DNA of 41,974 nt from Paenibacillus aestuarii (GTDB lineage: Bacteria > Bacillota > Bacilli > Paenibacillales > NBRC-103111): the NCBI RefSeq assembly GCF_027789125.1, contig NZ_JAQFVF010000077.1, positions 1 through 41,974 of the forward strand. Reading direction: 5' to 3'. The notes below the pieces were generated by a model. It did no database searches, was not told where the DNA came from, and was given only the letters and a program-made list of their open reading frames with translations. Within the stretch, counting starts at the first letter, position 1. Each line of letters opens with the position of its first letter. A program made the position numbers and the translations under genes. This document shows positions 15,496-23,342 of the stretch, in pieces.

Positions 15496-15648
15496 GCAGT
15501 TAAGTCAATTGTCATAGTGGAGTAGGACTAGGTGGTACTAAACAAGGCATAGCTGTCAGAGGAATCTGGCACAGCCTTCTACATTCGTAAAGGGCCTGAA
15601 AAAAGCACATTGCCATATCTGGGTTTAGGATGGACTATCAGGTTCCAC
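15496..15648. other. Gap without recognisable features
   Basis: No ORF with a ribosome site, RNA gene or repeat is visible here. The stretch belongs to a region of about 640 bases that looks like gene debris. Confidence 0.3.
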
Positions 15649-15858
15649 TCATCGAATACGGAAAAATACGCCGATATTTTTCTGTTCCGTAATGACGAAC
15701 CCATGTTGCAGAAGACAGAGTACTGCATCCTTTACGGGGGCCCCTACTCTTAAAGATCTGCGACAAGGGAATACGCTTCCTATAATGCGTACCTTGCCGA
15801 TGTTGGCAAATTTTTTTTTACTTCTGACGATAATGACCACATCCGGAAACCGGCTCAT
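15649..15858 (-). CDS. Possible small basic protein, unknown
   Basis: A leftward ORF of 69 residues opens MSRFPDVVIIVRSKKKFANI and is rich in Val, Ile, Arg and Lys. I do not recognise it. Support for a real gene is the ribosome site AAGGAG eight bases before the ATG, unusually good for a chance ORF. The start lies at the edge of an inverted repeat (ATGATATC at 15857-15864, GATATCAT at 15883-15890) that encloses the ribosome site and could control it. Against it are the debris-like surroundings and the absence of a clear promoter. Confidence 0.3.
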   Translation of the reverse strand: MSRFPDVVIIVRSKKKFANIGKVRIIGSVFPCRRSLRVGAPVKDAVLCLLQHGFVITEQKNIGVFFRIR

Positions 15859-15967
15859 GATATCAGCTCCTTATTTTAAAGGGATATCATAAGGTATTCC
15901 TTTTCACGCAGGAATGCTTGGACACAATGAGGCATTCGGAGACGCCTCCCCAACTCGTTAAGGATTC

Positions 15968-16076
15968 GTGAAAGTTGAAGCGAAAGAAGCATCATGGGGA
16001 GCAATGGAAATAAAAGGACGAGCTAAAATTTGCCATTACAGACGGCGATCAACCGCAACCTATTTTAGAAAAATAA
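15968..16076 (+). pseudogene. Frameshifted C-terminal remnant
   Basis: The frame VKVEAKEASWGAMEIKGRAK continues, after one surplus A near 16027, as FAITDGDQPQPILEK and a stop. Both parts look like ordinary coding sequence and join sensibly only if one base is removed. I cannot name the family. The decayed gene ends just before the ribosome site of the PLD gene. Confidence 0.4.
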
Positions 16077-16136
16077 TTGTACTGTATAAAAATTCCCTTC
16101 CTGGCTAATAGTAATCAAAAAAAGGAGAATCCTTTG

Positions 16137-17321
16137 GTGAAAAAGGTATTATTTGCTCTTTTGTTACTATTTTTATTCATAGGATGGGTTTATCTAGACA
16201 TAGAAGAGGGTGTAAAAGAAGCTGCTGTGACACACCAAAGTCCTTACCACTATGCCGATTTTCAGATGTATAACGAGGGTGAAAATTTATATGATGCGCT
16301 CTTTTCCGATATTCAAAAATCGAAAGACTACATTTATATACATTTTTTTATCATCCGAAATGATGAAATTAGTAATATATTTCTTGGTTTATTGGAGGAT
16401 AAGGCAAAACAGGGTGTCGAAGTCAGGTTGTCGACGGATCGAATGGGAAGCTTTCTGTTTAAGAAATCGATGCTAGAAAGATTAAGAAAGGCTGGAGTGC
16501 AATTCTCGTTTAGCGGAAAGCCTACTTTTCCTCATATCTTCTATACATTACAAAATCGGAATCATCGCCGAATGATTGTGATTGACGGGTCGACCGCATA
16601 TATTGGCGGTTTTAATATGGGGAAGGAACATTTAAATCAAGGTAAGCGATTGGGGCATTGGGAAGATTATCACTTTCGTATCAGTGGAGACGGTGCTCAA
16701 GAAATGGAAAGACAATTTTTGCTTGATTGGAAAGATAACACTGGTGACAGTTTTCCTGTACATACTAGCTTCCTTAAAAGTGGAAATACACGGTATGAAT
16801 ATTTATTTACGGACGGAAAAGGATTGGCGGAGCAATATCAAGACTGGATAATGAAGGCAAGTAATTCAATAGTGATTGCTTCACCCTATTTTATTCCTGG
16901 GAAGAAAATTGAGGATGAACTGCTTGAGGCAAGAAAACGAGGTGTTTCTATAAAAATTTTAGTTCCGCTTAATAGTGATTTTCCTTTGATAAAACAAGCT
17001 GCATATCCATACTTAAGAGAACTCTTGAAACATGGAGCGGAAATTTATTTATATCAAAATGGTTTTTTTCATGGAAAGGTTTTTAGCGTTGATGGAAAGT
17101 ATGTGATGACGGGTACCCCTAATTTTGATACTCGCACCTTTTATCTTAATAAAGAATCGATATGCTCGATTTATGATGGACCCATTATAGCTGAAATTCA
17201 GAACAAGTTACAGGATGATTTTCGGATATCCAAGCGTATTCCTGATACTTATTTTGATGAATTGAGTTTATGGGATCGTTTATTGGAGAGAACGATTTCG
17301 ATAGTCTCTTTCTATCTCTAG
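16137..17321 (+). CDS. Phospholipase D / cardiolipin synthase-like protein
   Basis: A protein of about 394 residues of the minor cardiolipin-synthase type (similar in size to Bacillus YwjE), which would join phospholipids in the membrane. It has one N-terminal membrane segment (VLFALLLLFLFIGWVYL) and two PLD half-sites. The second is a complete HKD motif, HGKVFSVD from His312, followed by TGTPNFDTRTFYLNKE. The first reads HRRMIVID from His143, so arginine replaces the lysine of HxK; the downstream GGFNMG element is intact. I place the start at GTG 16137, nine bases after AAGGAG; TTG 16134 is an alternative. The longer reading from 16077 has no ribosome site. Confidence 0.85.
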   Translation: MKKVLFALLLLFLFIGWVYLDIEEGVKEAAVTHQSPYHYADFQMYNEGENLYDALFSDIQKSKDYIYIHFFIIRNDEISNIFLGLLEDKAKQGVEVRLSTDRMGSFLFKKSMLERLRKAGVQFSFSGKPTFPHIFYTLQNRNHRRMIVIDGSTAYIGGFNMGKEHLNQGKRLGHWEDYHFRISGDGAQEMERQFLLDWKDNTGDSFPVHTSFLKSGNTRYEYLFTDGKGLAEQYQDWIMKASNSIVIASPYFIPGKKIEDELLEARKRGVSIKILVPLNSDFPLIKQAAYPYLRELLKHGAEIYLYQNGFFHGKVFSVDGKYVMTGTPNFDTRTFYLNKESICSIYDGPIIAEIQNKLQDDFRISKRIPDTYFDELSLWDRLLERTISIVSFYL

Positions 17322-17494
17322 CGAGTAAAAACATTGGATTAACGAAGGCAATGAAGTATGTACAAGCCATATTTGATGAGCTGTCAGCCTTGTGGATACT
17401 TCTACCGCCTTCGTTATCTAGAGGTACCCACTACCCAAGTGAAAGGAGGCATTCCTGCTTACTCCCTTTATCCCCCTCTGCAGGGCGAATCGCC

Positions 17495-18001
17495 TTAATC
17501 TTCACTTAGCTTGGTCTGCAGTTGTATTGAATTTCGGATAGGAGCATCAATCGAATCATTGTCTTGTATTACAGCAGAAATCCCTTTTGAAACATTTATT
17601 CCTTGATTTTCTCCTTCTCCTACATTCGTTTTACTATGTGAACTCCAGCCAGTCTGCTCTATGTCTCCAACAGAAATGGTTGAATTATTAGTTAGCGCAT
17701 TCACGTTGATCTCAGAGAAGTTAATCACTGTATTTGTAGGTTTGTCTTGATTCCCTGTATGAATGGTAAATTGATCCGAATCGTCTATTGGAGAATCAAT
17801 AACATCGTTATCATGTACAGTTCCTATACAGTTGATAACAGATGTATTTGCAAATTTGCCTAGCCCATTATTGGTTTTACTATGAGAACTCCAGCCAATA
17901 GAATAATTTACTGAGCTAACGAAAACACCAGAGCTGGAGCTGATGGAGTTAATATTAAGAGTTGTAAACGAAATCGTAACTTGCTGAGATGAGACGTTCA
18001 T
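17495..18001 (-). CDS. Tandem GWSSHSK-domain protein in a gerP-like cluster
   Basis: A leftward gene for 168 residues made of two copies of one domain. Each copy has a beta-rich lead-in, then GWSSHSKTN, a Gly/Asn-rich loop, and a close of the form DND-x-IDxPI: VHDNDVIDSPIDD in copy 1 (about residues 5-78) and IQDNDSIDAPIRN in copy 2 (about 92-156). The spacing (valine-glycine-aspartate, then Ser/Lys, a Gly-rich stretch, D-x-D, ID-P) resembles that of GerPA/GerPF proteins, so it may be a divergent relative; this is inference. There is no signal peptide, as in other GerP proteins. The start is ATG 18001 with GAGGAAG ahead. It is the last gene of the leftward spore cluster, 19 bases after its single-domain paralogue. 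Confidence 0.65.
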   Translation of the reverse strand: MNVSSQQVTISFTTLNINSISSSSGVFVSSVNYSIGWSSHSKTNNGLGKFANTSVINCIGTVHDNDVIDSPIDDSDQFTIHTGNQDKPTNTVINFSEINVNALTNNSTISVGDIEQTGWSSHSKTNVGEGENQGINVSKGISAVIQDNDSIDAPIRNSIQLQTKLSED

Positions 18002-18020
18002 AAGCACTTCCTCATTTCAT

Positions 18021-18266
18021 TTAGAGACTTTGTCCCTGGTTGGTAATTGTACCATCGTCGTCCACGATAGGTGAATCGATTAGGTCGTTATCCATAATAT
18101 TCGTAATTATTCCTAACGAGTTATTCACCCCAAATAACATTCCTTGACCGATGTTCTGTTTTTCATGAGCTGACCAACCGCTTTGAACAATTTCTCCAAC
18201 AGATACTGTACCGTTTCTTTGCTGCCCAGCGACATTAATCATGTTGAAAAGAATAGAAAGAGCCAT
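18021..18266 (-). CDS. Single GWSxHxK-domain protein
   Basis: A leftward gene for 81 residues: MALSILFNMINVAGQQRNGT, VSVGEIVQSGWSAHEKQN, a Gly-rich loop, and IMDNDLIDSPIVDDDG. It is one copy of the domain that occurs twice in the next gene, so the pair arose by duplication. ATG 18266 has GAGGAG seven bases ahead; a TTG at 18281 is in frame but has no site. Its function is unknown; its position after gerP-like genes suggests a spore-coat or inner-coat protein affecting germinant access (inference). Confidence 0.65.
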   Translation of the reverse strand: MALSILFNMINVAGQQRNGTVSVGEIVQSGWSAHEKQNIGQGMLFGVNNSLGIITNIMDNDLIDSPIVDDDGTITNQGQSL

Positions 18267-18281
18267 GTTATCTCTCCTCAA

Positions 18282-18669
18282 ATCTTAATACAATAAGGTA
18301 TGCGCCTAAGCTTGGATTGTTTAACTTTCTTTTTTGCTATAAGTAAAGCGACAAAAAGTTAAATAATGACGAACATTGCTGGCTTCTGTTTACTGAATCC
18401 TGGTCTTGTCCCAAATGGTACTAGGAGGAATAATTTCGCCCAGCGATTTTCAATAAAGAATACCCATATCAATAACATTAAAATTGCTTCGTGCATTTGA
18501 GGATTGATATTACAAGGGCATCGGAGTTTCACGGACCATCAGTCTTCATCGAAGTCATTAAGCCAGAAAATAGAAGGTAATATCCCCGCAGTCGCAGCAG
18601 ACATAGGGGATTTAACGTAAGTATAATTCCGAAAATGGACAAATTCTAATTGGCGAGGATACTTGGGGC
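18282..18669. other. Gap inside the leftward spore cluster
   Basis: I see no gene with a start, ribosome site and length to support it on either strand. An imperfect inverted repeat (AACTTTCTTTTTTGC with GCGACAAAAAGTT, about 18321-18363) lies near the left side, and short open stretches on the leftward strand look like debris. The gap breaks what is otherwise a compact gene series. Confidence 0.3.
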
Positions 18670-19071
18670 CTACGTTTCTTGTGAAAAAAACATATTCTCG
18701 GCGATATGTCCCTGATCTGTTTTCATCTTTTCGAGCATGGTGCGCAATTCTTCAGGGCTTGCGGTTGACGTTATACCAATGTTGAGTGTTCCTTTCAGCT
18801 CGTTTACGTGCAGTTCCTGTATTTTGTAGGTGATATTTGGAGGCGTTGTATGTTTGGAGTGATCATTCATCTTCTCTTTGAGCTGGTTATCTACATGTTC
18901 TTTTAATTGAGTTTTAATTTGATCCGAAAGGTCAAATAGTAGGGGGCCGAGCAATTGATCTTTTAATTTTTTATTTTCCGCCTCTAGCTCACATTGCTTG
19001 AACTCCAACATGGCGATCCTTTGCTCAAATTGACGTATACAGGAGAGCAGATAATTATTTGCATCATACAT
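18670..19071 (-). CDS. gerPC: Spore germination protein GerPC-like
   Basis: A leftward gene for 133 residues. The N-terminal half is a coiled coil (FEQRIAMLEFKQCELEAENK, then further heptads). The C-terminal part has ITYKIQELHVNELKGTLNIG, closely matching the conserved GerPC strand pair (a Y-K-x-x-x-L-x-V pattern, then L-x-GTLNIG). GerP proteins lie in the spore coat and help germinants reach their receptors in Bacillus. This copy is shorter than Bacillus subtilis GerPC (about 205 residues). The start is ATG 19071 with GAAGGAGG ahead; a longer reading from 19104 is unlikely. Confidence 0.7.
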   Translation of the reverse strand: MYDANNYLLSCIRQFEQRIAMLEFKQCELEAENKKLKDQLLGPLLFDLSDQIKTQLKEHVDNQLKEKMNDHSKHTTPPNITYKIQELHVNELKGTLNIGITSTASPEELRTMLEKMKTDQGHIAENMFFSQET

Positions 19072-19108
19072 AATGTCGCCTCCTTCAGAAATAAAATTCA
19101 GCAAATGA

Positions 19109-19294
19109 TCACTCGTTTACGACTGGGTGTGGTGGCGGTAATTCATCGTCCTTTTGACCAGTTTCAGGCGTCTTTTCGTTTACTCCTTCTGCAATTTCAG
19201 TTGCCCTGTTGTCTGATAAAATGTTGTATCCAATATTGAGGGAACCCAAGTTGGCAATGGAGTTCACTTTAATGTGGTTAATATAAAAGTTCAT
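19109..19294 (-). CDS. Small GerPB/GerPD-like spore protein
   Basis: A leftward gene for 61 residues opening MNFYINHIKVNSIANLGSLN, then IGYNILSDN and an acidic, proline-rich tail ending PPPHPVVNE. The opening resembles GerPB (M-N-F-Y-V-N start, a serine/leucine-rich strand, then an IG motif), but the rest diverges, so the name is only approximate. ATG 19294 has AAGGAG nine bases ahead; the 87-codon reading from 19372 overlaps the upstream gene. It lies between the GerPA/PF-like and GerPC-like genes, matching gerP operon order. Confidence 0.55.
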   Translation of the reverse strand: MNFYINHIKVNSIANLGSLNIGYNILSDNRATEIAEGVNEKTPETGQKDDELPPPHPVVNE

Positions 19295-19307
19295 ACATGA
19301 GTTCTCC

Positions 19308-19526
19308 TTATACCAGATTACTGTTTCCCTGATCACTGATGTCAGGATCGAAAACATTGTTTCGGTCCGCATTCACAGAAGATGTGGCGTCTCCAATTAC
19401 AGTATTGCCTCCCACTGCCTTAGAATTTGCAGCATTTCCTCGTAATAAATTGTCTCCGAAATTAACGACGCCTCCAGTAGCAACTTCGTTGATTCTGATG
19501 TTTATAATGTTAAACACGTTTGGCAT
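19308..19526 (-). CDS. GerPA/GerPF-family spore germination protein
   Basis: A leftward gene for 72 residues, typical of the family: MPNVFNIINIRINEVATGGV, then VNFGDNLLRGNAANSKAVGG, NTVIGD, and the ending FDPDISDQ. The N-F-G-D motif, a Gly-rich centre and the D-P-D...DQ close are shared by GerPA and GerPF. I start at ATG 19526 because AAAGGATG lies just ahead of it; ATG 19535 overlaps that site. It is the first gene of the leftward cluster and likely expressed in the mother cell late in sporulation; I could not find a convincing sigma-K promoter. Confidence 0.75.
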   Translation of the reverse strand: MPNVFNIINIRINEVATGGVVNFGDNLLRGNAANSKAVGGNTVIGDATSSVNADRNNVFDPDISDQGNSNLV

Positions 19527-20099
19527 AAAGTTCATCCTTTGTGCGTTTTAGCCGATTACATCGGCCAACTGCGCGATTGCAGTATTTGTAATGATAAAGT
19601 CCAAAATAAAAATTTCAGAAGGCTCAAAAAACTTATGAATGGGTTCTACTACTGGAAAGGGAAATAACCTGCAGTTCTAAGATAAGTGCTTTGTTACGCA
19701 CAAATCAGTAGTTACCGTCTGGTTCATCCGATCCCAACTCCCATTCATTCACTCTGTGATGTAGTGTATTCATTTTCCTGGGCATCTGTGTCTGAAATTG
19801 CTGAGGTTGGATAAGGGTAACAGATTCAAGGCAAAGGAAAAGTGTTTAGTTCACCTATAAGCTCGGTAGAGAAAGGAGGTACCCCAAATGAAGACGTAAT
19901 TGTGAGGGCATTCCCCCTTAACTGTTCAAGATTATGAGTGAATTCAATCGGGTGGCTAGTCGGATGAAGGTCGATTAGAAGAGTAACCAAGACTATGCAA
20001 AAAAAAAGTTCACCAATAAAGGTGAACTAGGGAAAAATAATTTAAGAACGCATTCCTATCTCAGCTCTGCGAGACTATTCGACGATTCAGATGCTTGTG
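19527..20099. other. Gap between the gerP-like cluster and DUF805
   Basis: No gene is supported. A strong ribosome site (AAAGGAGGT at 19873-19881) is followed only by ATG-AAG-ACG-TAA, suggesting a lost gene. A leftward terminator sits at 19999-20028. Confidence 0.35.
19999..20028 (-). terminator. Rho-independent terminator for the DUF805 gene
   Basis: Read leftward, AGTTCACC-TTTATT-GGTGAACT is followed by at least eight T residues (the A-run at 19999-20006 on the top strand). It serves the leftward DUF805 gene. Confidence 0.85.
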
Positions 20100-20450
20100 T
20101 TATGCGAATAGCTTAGGGTTCGGACCATATTGATTATCATGGGAATCACTATCCAAGCAGCTAAATACAAGGAGAATAATCGAGCCGACAATCGGGATCA
20201 AACCTATTAAAATCCACCATCCGCTTCTTCCCGTATCATGAAGCCTTCTGAATGTAACAGCCAGCGAAGGCAGGAGAACAGCCAAGGAATAGATTCCTGT
20301 AAGCACACTTCGAAGTCCAACAACTAATTCCAAAATTGTAAGTACAATACCGATAATTGCACTAAAAAGTGTGAACATCCAATACTCTTTGCGTCGTGCC
20401 CTTCCTGAAAATCCTACGTAATTTTGCAATACTTTCAAATACCATTCCAT
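20100..20450 (-). CDS. DUF805 membrane protein (YhaH-like)
   Basis: A leftward gene for 116 residues. It has the DUF805 opening VLQNYVGFSGRARRKEYWMF, three to four membrane segments, the family signature VTFRRLHDTGRSGWWILIGL, and an Asp-rich tail ending QYGPNPK. These small inner-membrane proteins are widespread, and their role is not settled. The ATG at 20450 has GAAGGAGG ahead, and the transcript ends at a strong terminator close to the stop. It stands alone. Confidence 0.88.
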   Translation of the reverse strand: MEWYLKVLQNYVGFSGRARRKEYWMFTLFSAIIGIVLTILELVVGLRSVLTGIYSLAVLLPSLAVTFRRLHDTGRSGWWILIGLIPIVGSIILLVFSCLDSDSHDNQYGPNPKLFA

Positions 20451-20642
20451 TTTACAACCTCCTTCATCATCTACAAAAACCTACAATTACCCATTTGTCT
20501 ACTATATATTACAAAATTCGCGGCAATTTGTGAACTAAAATTTCGTAAATTTTTGATTAAATCGACATAAAAATACATCGTTATCATTCTGTGAATACGG
20601 TTTACAGATGAAAGTGACATTAAACACAAACAGATCTTGATT

Positions 20643-20842
20643 ATGAGGTATGCTTCTTTTTATGGAAAACCACTTACCGTTCATAAACTACGGCACACCT
20701 TCGCTACCCGCTTCTACAGAGAAGAAAAAGATCACCTGCAGCTGCAAAGCTACTAGGCCTTTCTGACCCTAAAACTACAGTAATTGATTCGCAAATAGGT
20801 CAAAGTAAGATGGACGAAGCAGTTGAGCGAGTTGATAAATGA
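20643..20842 (+). pseudogene. Tyrosine recombinase (XerC/integrase-like) C-terminal remnant
   Basis: The reading KPLTVHKLRHTFATRFYREE carries the box II catalytic signature H-x-L-R-H-x-F-A-T of tyrosine recombinases. It continues KDHLQLQ and then, after loss of one A near 20746-20748, as KLLGLSDPKTTV and a helical tail MDEAVERVDK with a stop. The N-terminal domain is missing and the C-terminal nucleophile tyrosine is not recognisable. It is the relic of an integrase and hints that this region once held a mobile element. Confidence 0.75.
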
Positions 20843-21301
20843 GTGGAATTGTAGAAGTTCAATAAGTAATTGCTGATTAAGTAATCCTCTTTTGTTATGC
20901 CAATGAAATGACACAAAGTTCCCCCGAAATTCAGAAGAGTAGGGGACTTCCTGTCATTATTTACATTATCGCAATCACGACTTATACTATTTGCATACCA
21001 TTCAGCAGGATACAGCTGTAGAAAACACTTCAACGCCTAAATAGCATTTAATACAAAGGTGGGTTGACTTTCGTTGTCATATACAGGAGTCACTCTAGGC
21101 AGAGTAGCGTATCAATGTTTGATCCCTATACGTCTATTTTATCAAGTAATAAATGAAAATAGGGTTCAGAAATGAAATAAAAATTACTTATTATCGCCTT
21201 ATCTTCGTTGGATGTTTTTGGAAATCGAATGACGAGAATCCTTCGTATAACAAAACCAGCAATGCTGAAATGGTGATAAGGGAAGAGACATGAGGTGTAT
21301 C
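20843..21301. other. Gap after the recombinase remnant
   Basis: I see no supported gene. A leftward open frame (20800-21033) overlaps the recombinase relic and has no clear ribosome site, so I do not call it. The last 80 bases form the leader of the next small membrane-protein gene. Confidence 0.3.
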
Positions 21302-21610
21302 ATGAATAAAAAAGCGCTAAGCATCATTTTCCTTGTCATAGGCGGCCTGGCGCTGCTGCCATATCCTTTCATGATGATTGGAAACATCATGCAGATTGCT
21401 GGGAGTCGATCGGGCGACGAGAGCGCGATGTTAATATTCGTCGTATTCTCTTTCGTGATCGTATCGAGCTTGTATTTGATTACTTATTTGGTGTGTTTGA
21501 TTCTCGCTATCGTCAAGCGGAAGCGAGGAATCTTACTGATTTCGACCATTCCACTTTTTCACCTTCTCCTGCTTTTTGCGTTGCTATTGGTTTGGTTCTT
21601 AATTGAATAA
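21302..21610 (+). CDS. Small three-TM membrane protein, unknown
   Basis: A gene for about 102 residues with three hydrophobic segments: ALSIIFLVIGGLALLPYPFM, a middle one around MLIFVVFSFVIVSSLYLITY, and a C-terminal one around FHLLLLFALLLVWFLI, with a basic loop KRKRG between the last two. I do not recognise a family. ATG 21302 has GAGGTG five to six bases ahead, better than the in-frame ATG at 21290. It ends at a terminator about 60 bases downstream and has no operon partner. Confidence 0.6.
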   Translation: MNKKALSIIFLVIGGLALLPYPFMMIGNIMQIAGSRSGDESAMLIFVVFSFVIVSSLYLITYLVCLILAIVKRKRGILLISTIPLFHLLLLFALLLVWFLIE

Positions 21611-21672
21611 TAATCAAACGTTACATCGGGATCGGTCAAAGGCTAGGGTTCAGCAAATAAGAAGTGATGATA

Positions 21673-21739
21673 AAGTCCAGTTAGTTCGGGGCAATTCCTC
21701 CAATTGGAGCGAATTCGTACGAGTTAGCCGGACTTTTTT
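21673..21739 (+). terminator. Long imperfect rho-independent terminator
   Basis: AAGTCC (21673-21678) pairs with GGACTT (21730-21735), with inner partial pairing including CCAATTGG, and is followed by TTTTTT. It ends the small membrane-protein transcript. Confidence 0.5.
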
Positions 21740-22115
21740 GTTAAAAGAGCGCTAATACTCGCCAGTCTAAGGGGAGAATAGAATTTTGTCTGGCAAAATA
21801 AAGGGGGGTTTAACGATAAACCATCCATTGGGTTGTTTAACGAACTTTAGCCTGAAGTCTCTATTCCTCAAAATTAGTAACATTTTCGGATGGGGGATGG
21901 CTTCTTTGTTATAAGAAATAATAAAAGTTGTAGTAACAAAACTTGGAAATTGATATACTGGTGATGACGAACGTGCGTTCTATTCTTGGCGGAGTGATTT
22001 TCTGCGCAAACGATCGCGTAATATCTCCAAAGTATATTCGTTGGTTTGTGTCGAAAACATTAAAATCAAAAATTGGAAAAAACTGACTTACATGCCAAAA
22101 GTGGAGGGATAGTTA
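21740..22115. other. Leader region of the GH16-like gene
   Basis: No gene is supported. A possible -10 element TATACT lies at 21954-21959 without a clear -35. The ribosome site GGAGGG (22102-22107) precedes the next ATG. Confidence 0.3.
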
Positions 22116-22928
22116 ATGTCAAATGGGGGATTTCCAAGAAATGAGATTGAAAGATCGGGTTATACACTAGTATTTCAAGACGATTTTGAGTTCGATGACT
22201 TAAACCATGCGAAGTGGCTTCCTTATTATTTGCCCCAATGGAGCAGCCGTGAAAGCTCCAAAGCAAAGTATAGAATCGAAAATAGCCTTCTCATCTTACA
22301 AATAACCGAGGACCAGTTACCGTGGTGTCAAGAGTTTAATGGAGATGTGAAAGTAAGTAATCTTCAGACAGGGGTATATTCGGGTCCCGTTGGCAGTCAA
22401 TATGGTCAACACAAGTTTTCAAGTAACTGTCTTGTCCGAGAAGAGCAAGCGGTTGAAAGACTGTTTACGCCTCAGTATGGATATTTTGAAATACGGGTAA
22501 AAGGAATCAGAAGCCCCTATAACGTTTGTGCATTTTGGATGATCGGCTTCGAGGATCAACCCTATAAATCAGCCGAAATATGCCCTTTTGAATTGAAAGG
22601 TTGGAATGTGAGTTCCGATAGATGTACGATTGGTTTTGGCATCCATCCATTCGGTGATCCGGAGATTCATGATGAATTTTTAGAGAAGGAATTTCGCTTT
22701 GACCCTACTCAGTTTCACCTTTACGCTGTTGATTGGACTGAACAGGGCGTTGAATTTTATATCGATAACGAATTGATATATACATCTGACCAATCACCGC
22801 GATATCCAATGCAATTGATGCTTAACATTTATGAAATTCCTTCACCCGATAATGCTTCGGTTGTGACGAAAGTATATCCCAGCGAGTTTATTATTGATTA
22901 TGTGCGTTGTTATCAGAAAAATGGTTGA
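22116..22928 (+). CDS. GH16-like glycoside hydrolase family protein
   Basis: A protein of 270 residues with the concanavalin-like GH16 fold pattern: LVFQDDFEFDDLNHAKW near the start, YGYFEIRVKGIRSPYNVCAF (the usual G-x-F/Y-E-x-R strand), the active-site strand AEICPFELKG, HLYAVDWTEQGVEFYIDNEL, and PMQLMLNIYE. The canonical motif is E-x-D-x-x-E. Here Glu154 and Glu159 are kept but cysteine 156 replaces the aspartate, so catalysis may differ or be lost. There is no signal peptide, so the protein would be cytoplasmic. ATG 22116 has GTGGAGGG ahead. It may act on imported oligosaccharides or be a non-enzymatic binder; the substrate is unknown. Confidence 0.75.
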   Translation: MSNGGFPRNEIERSGYTLVFQDDFEFDDLNHAKWLPYYLPQWSSRESSKAKYRIENSLLILQITEDQLPWCQEFNGDVKVSNLQTGVYSGPVGSQYGQHKFSSNCLVREEQAVERLFTPQYGYFEIRVKGIRSPYNVCAFWMIGFEDQPYKSAEICPFELKGWNVSSDRCTIGFGIHPFGDPEIHDEFLEKEFRFDPTQFHLYAVDWTEQGVEFYIDNELIYTSDQSPRYPMQLMLNIYEIPSPDNASVVTKVYPSEFIIDYVRCYQKNG

Positions 22929-22987
22929 TTCCAAAGCATTCTGCCTATAAGTACTACTATTTAGTTAATTAAGTTAACGGCGGGCTT

Positions 22988-23106
22988 TAGTTCAACAAAC
23001 TACAAAGTGAGGATGTAGGACTTACATTTAATGACGACTCCAACATACCCGATGAAGAAAATGTAATAGCGATTGCAAAAAGATGGTCTGTGTCACCATT
23101 CCATTA
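22988..23106 (+). pseudogene. C-terminal scrap of an unidentified gene
   Basis: One frame reads FNKLQSEDVGLTFNDDSNIP, then DEENVIAIAKRWSVSPFH and a stop. It is convincing protein sequence but has no start and is closed upstream by TAG. I cannot name the family. The rest of the gap (to 23342) holds a 21-base repeat at 23174 and the next gene's leader. Confidence 0.4.
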
Positions 23107-23173
23107 ATGGATAGTGGAAATACAAAATAGGAATTGGTCTGATCGACAAGACTCAATAATCTATTTGTGCCTG

Positions 23174-23194
23174 TTAAAGTAACGGGCAGCATGC
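23174..23194 (+). repeat. Short repeat shared with 37330
   Basis: TTAAAGTAACGGGCAGC followed by ATGC recurs at 37330-37350 with one difference (TTGC). The two copies are more than 14 kb apart, both in intergenic sequence. Confidence 0.55.
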
Positions 23195-23342
23195 GCAACA
23201 TTGTTGTCTTCAAAAAAATTCAGATTTCCACTTGTATATTACGTAACGTAAGGATTTATAATGAACGTAGCAGCAGGACAAAACACAGGACAACGGAAAA
23301 AAAATCGAACAAAATAAACTTGAAATCGAAGGAGGAACGAAC

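Noticed and set aside
20800..21033. 77-residue leftward open frame
   Set aside because: Overlaps the recombinase relic on the other strand and lacks a clear ribosome site; composition is not protein-like.
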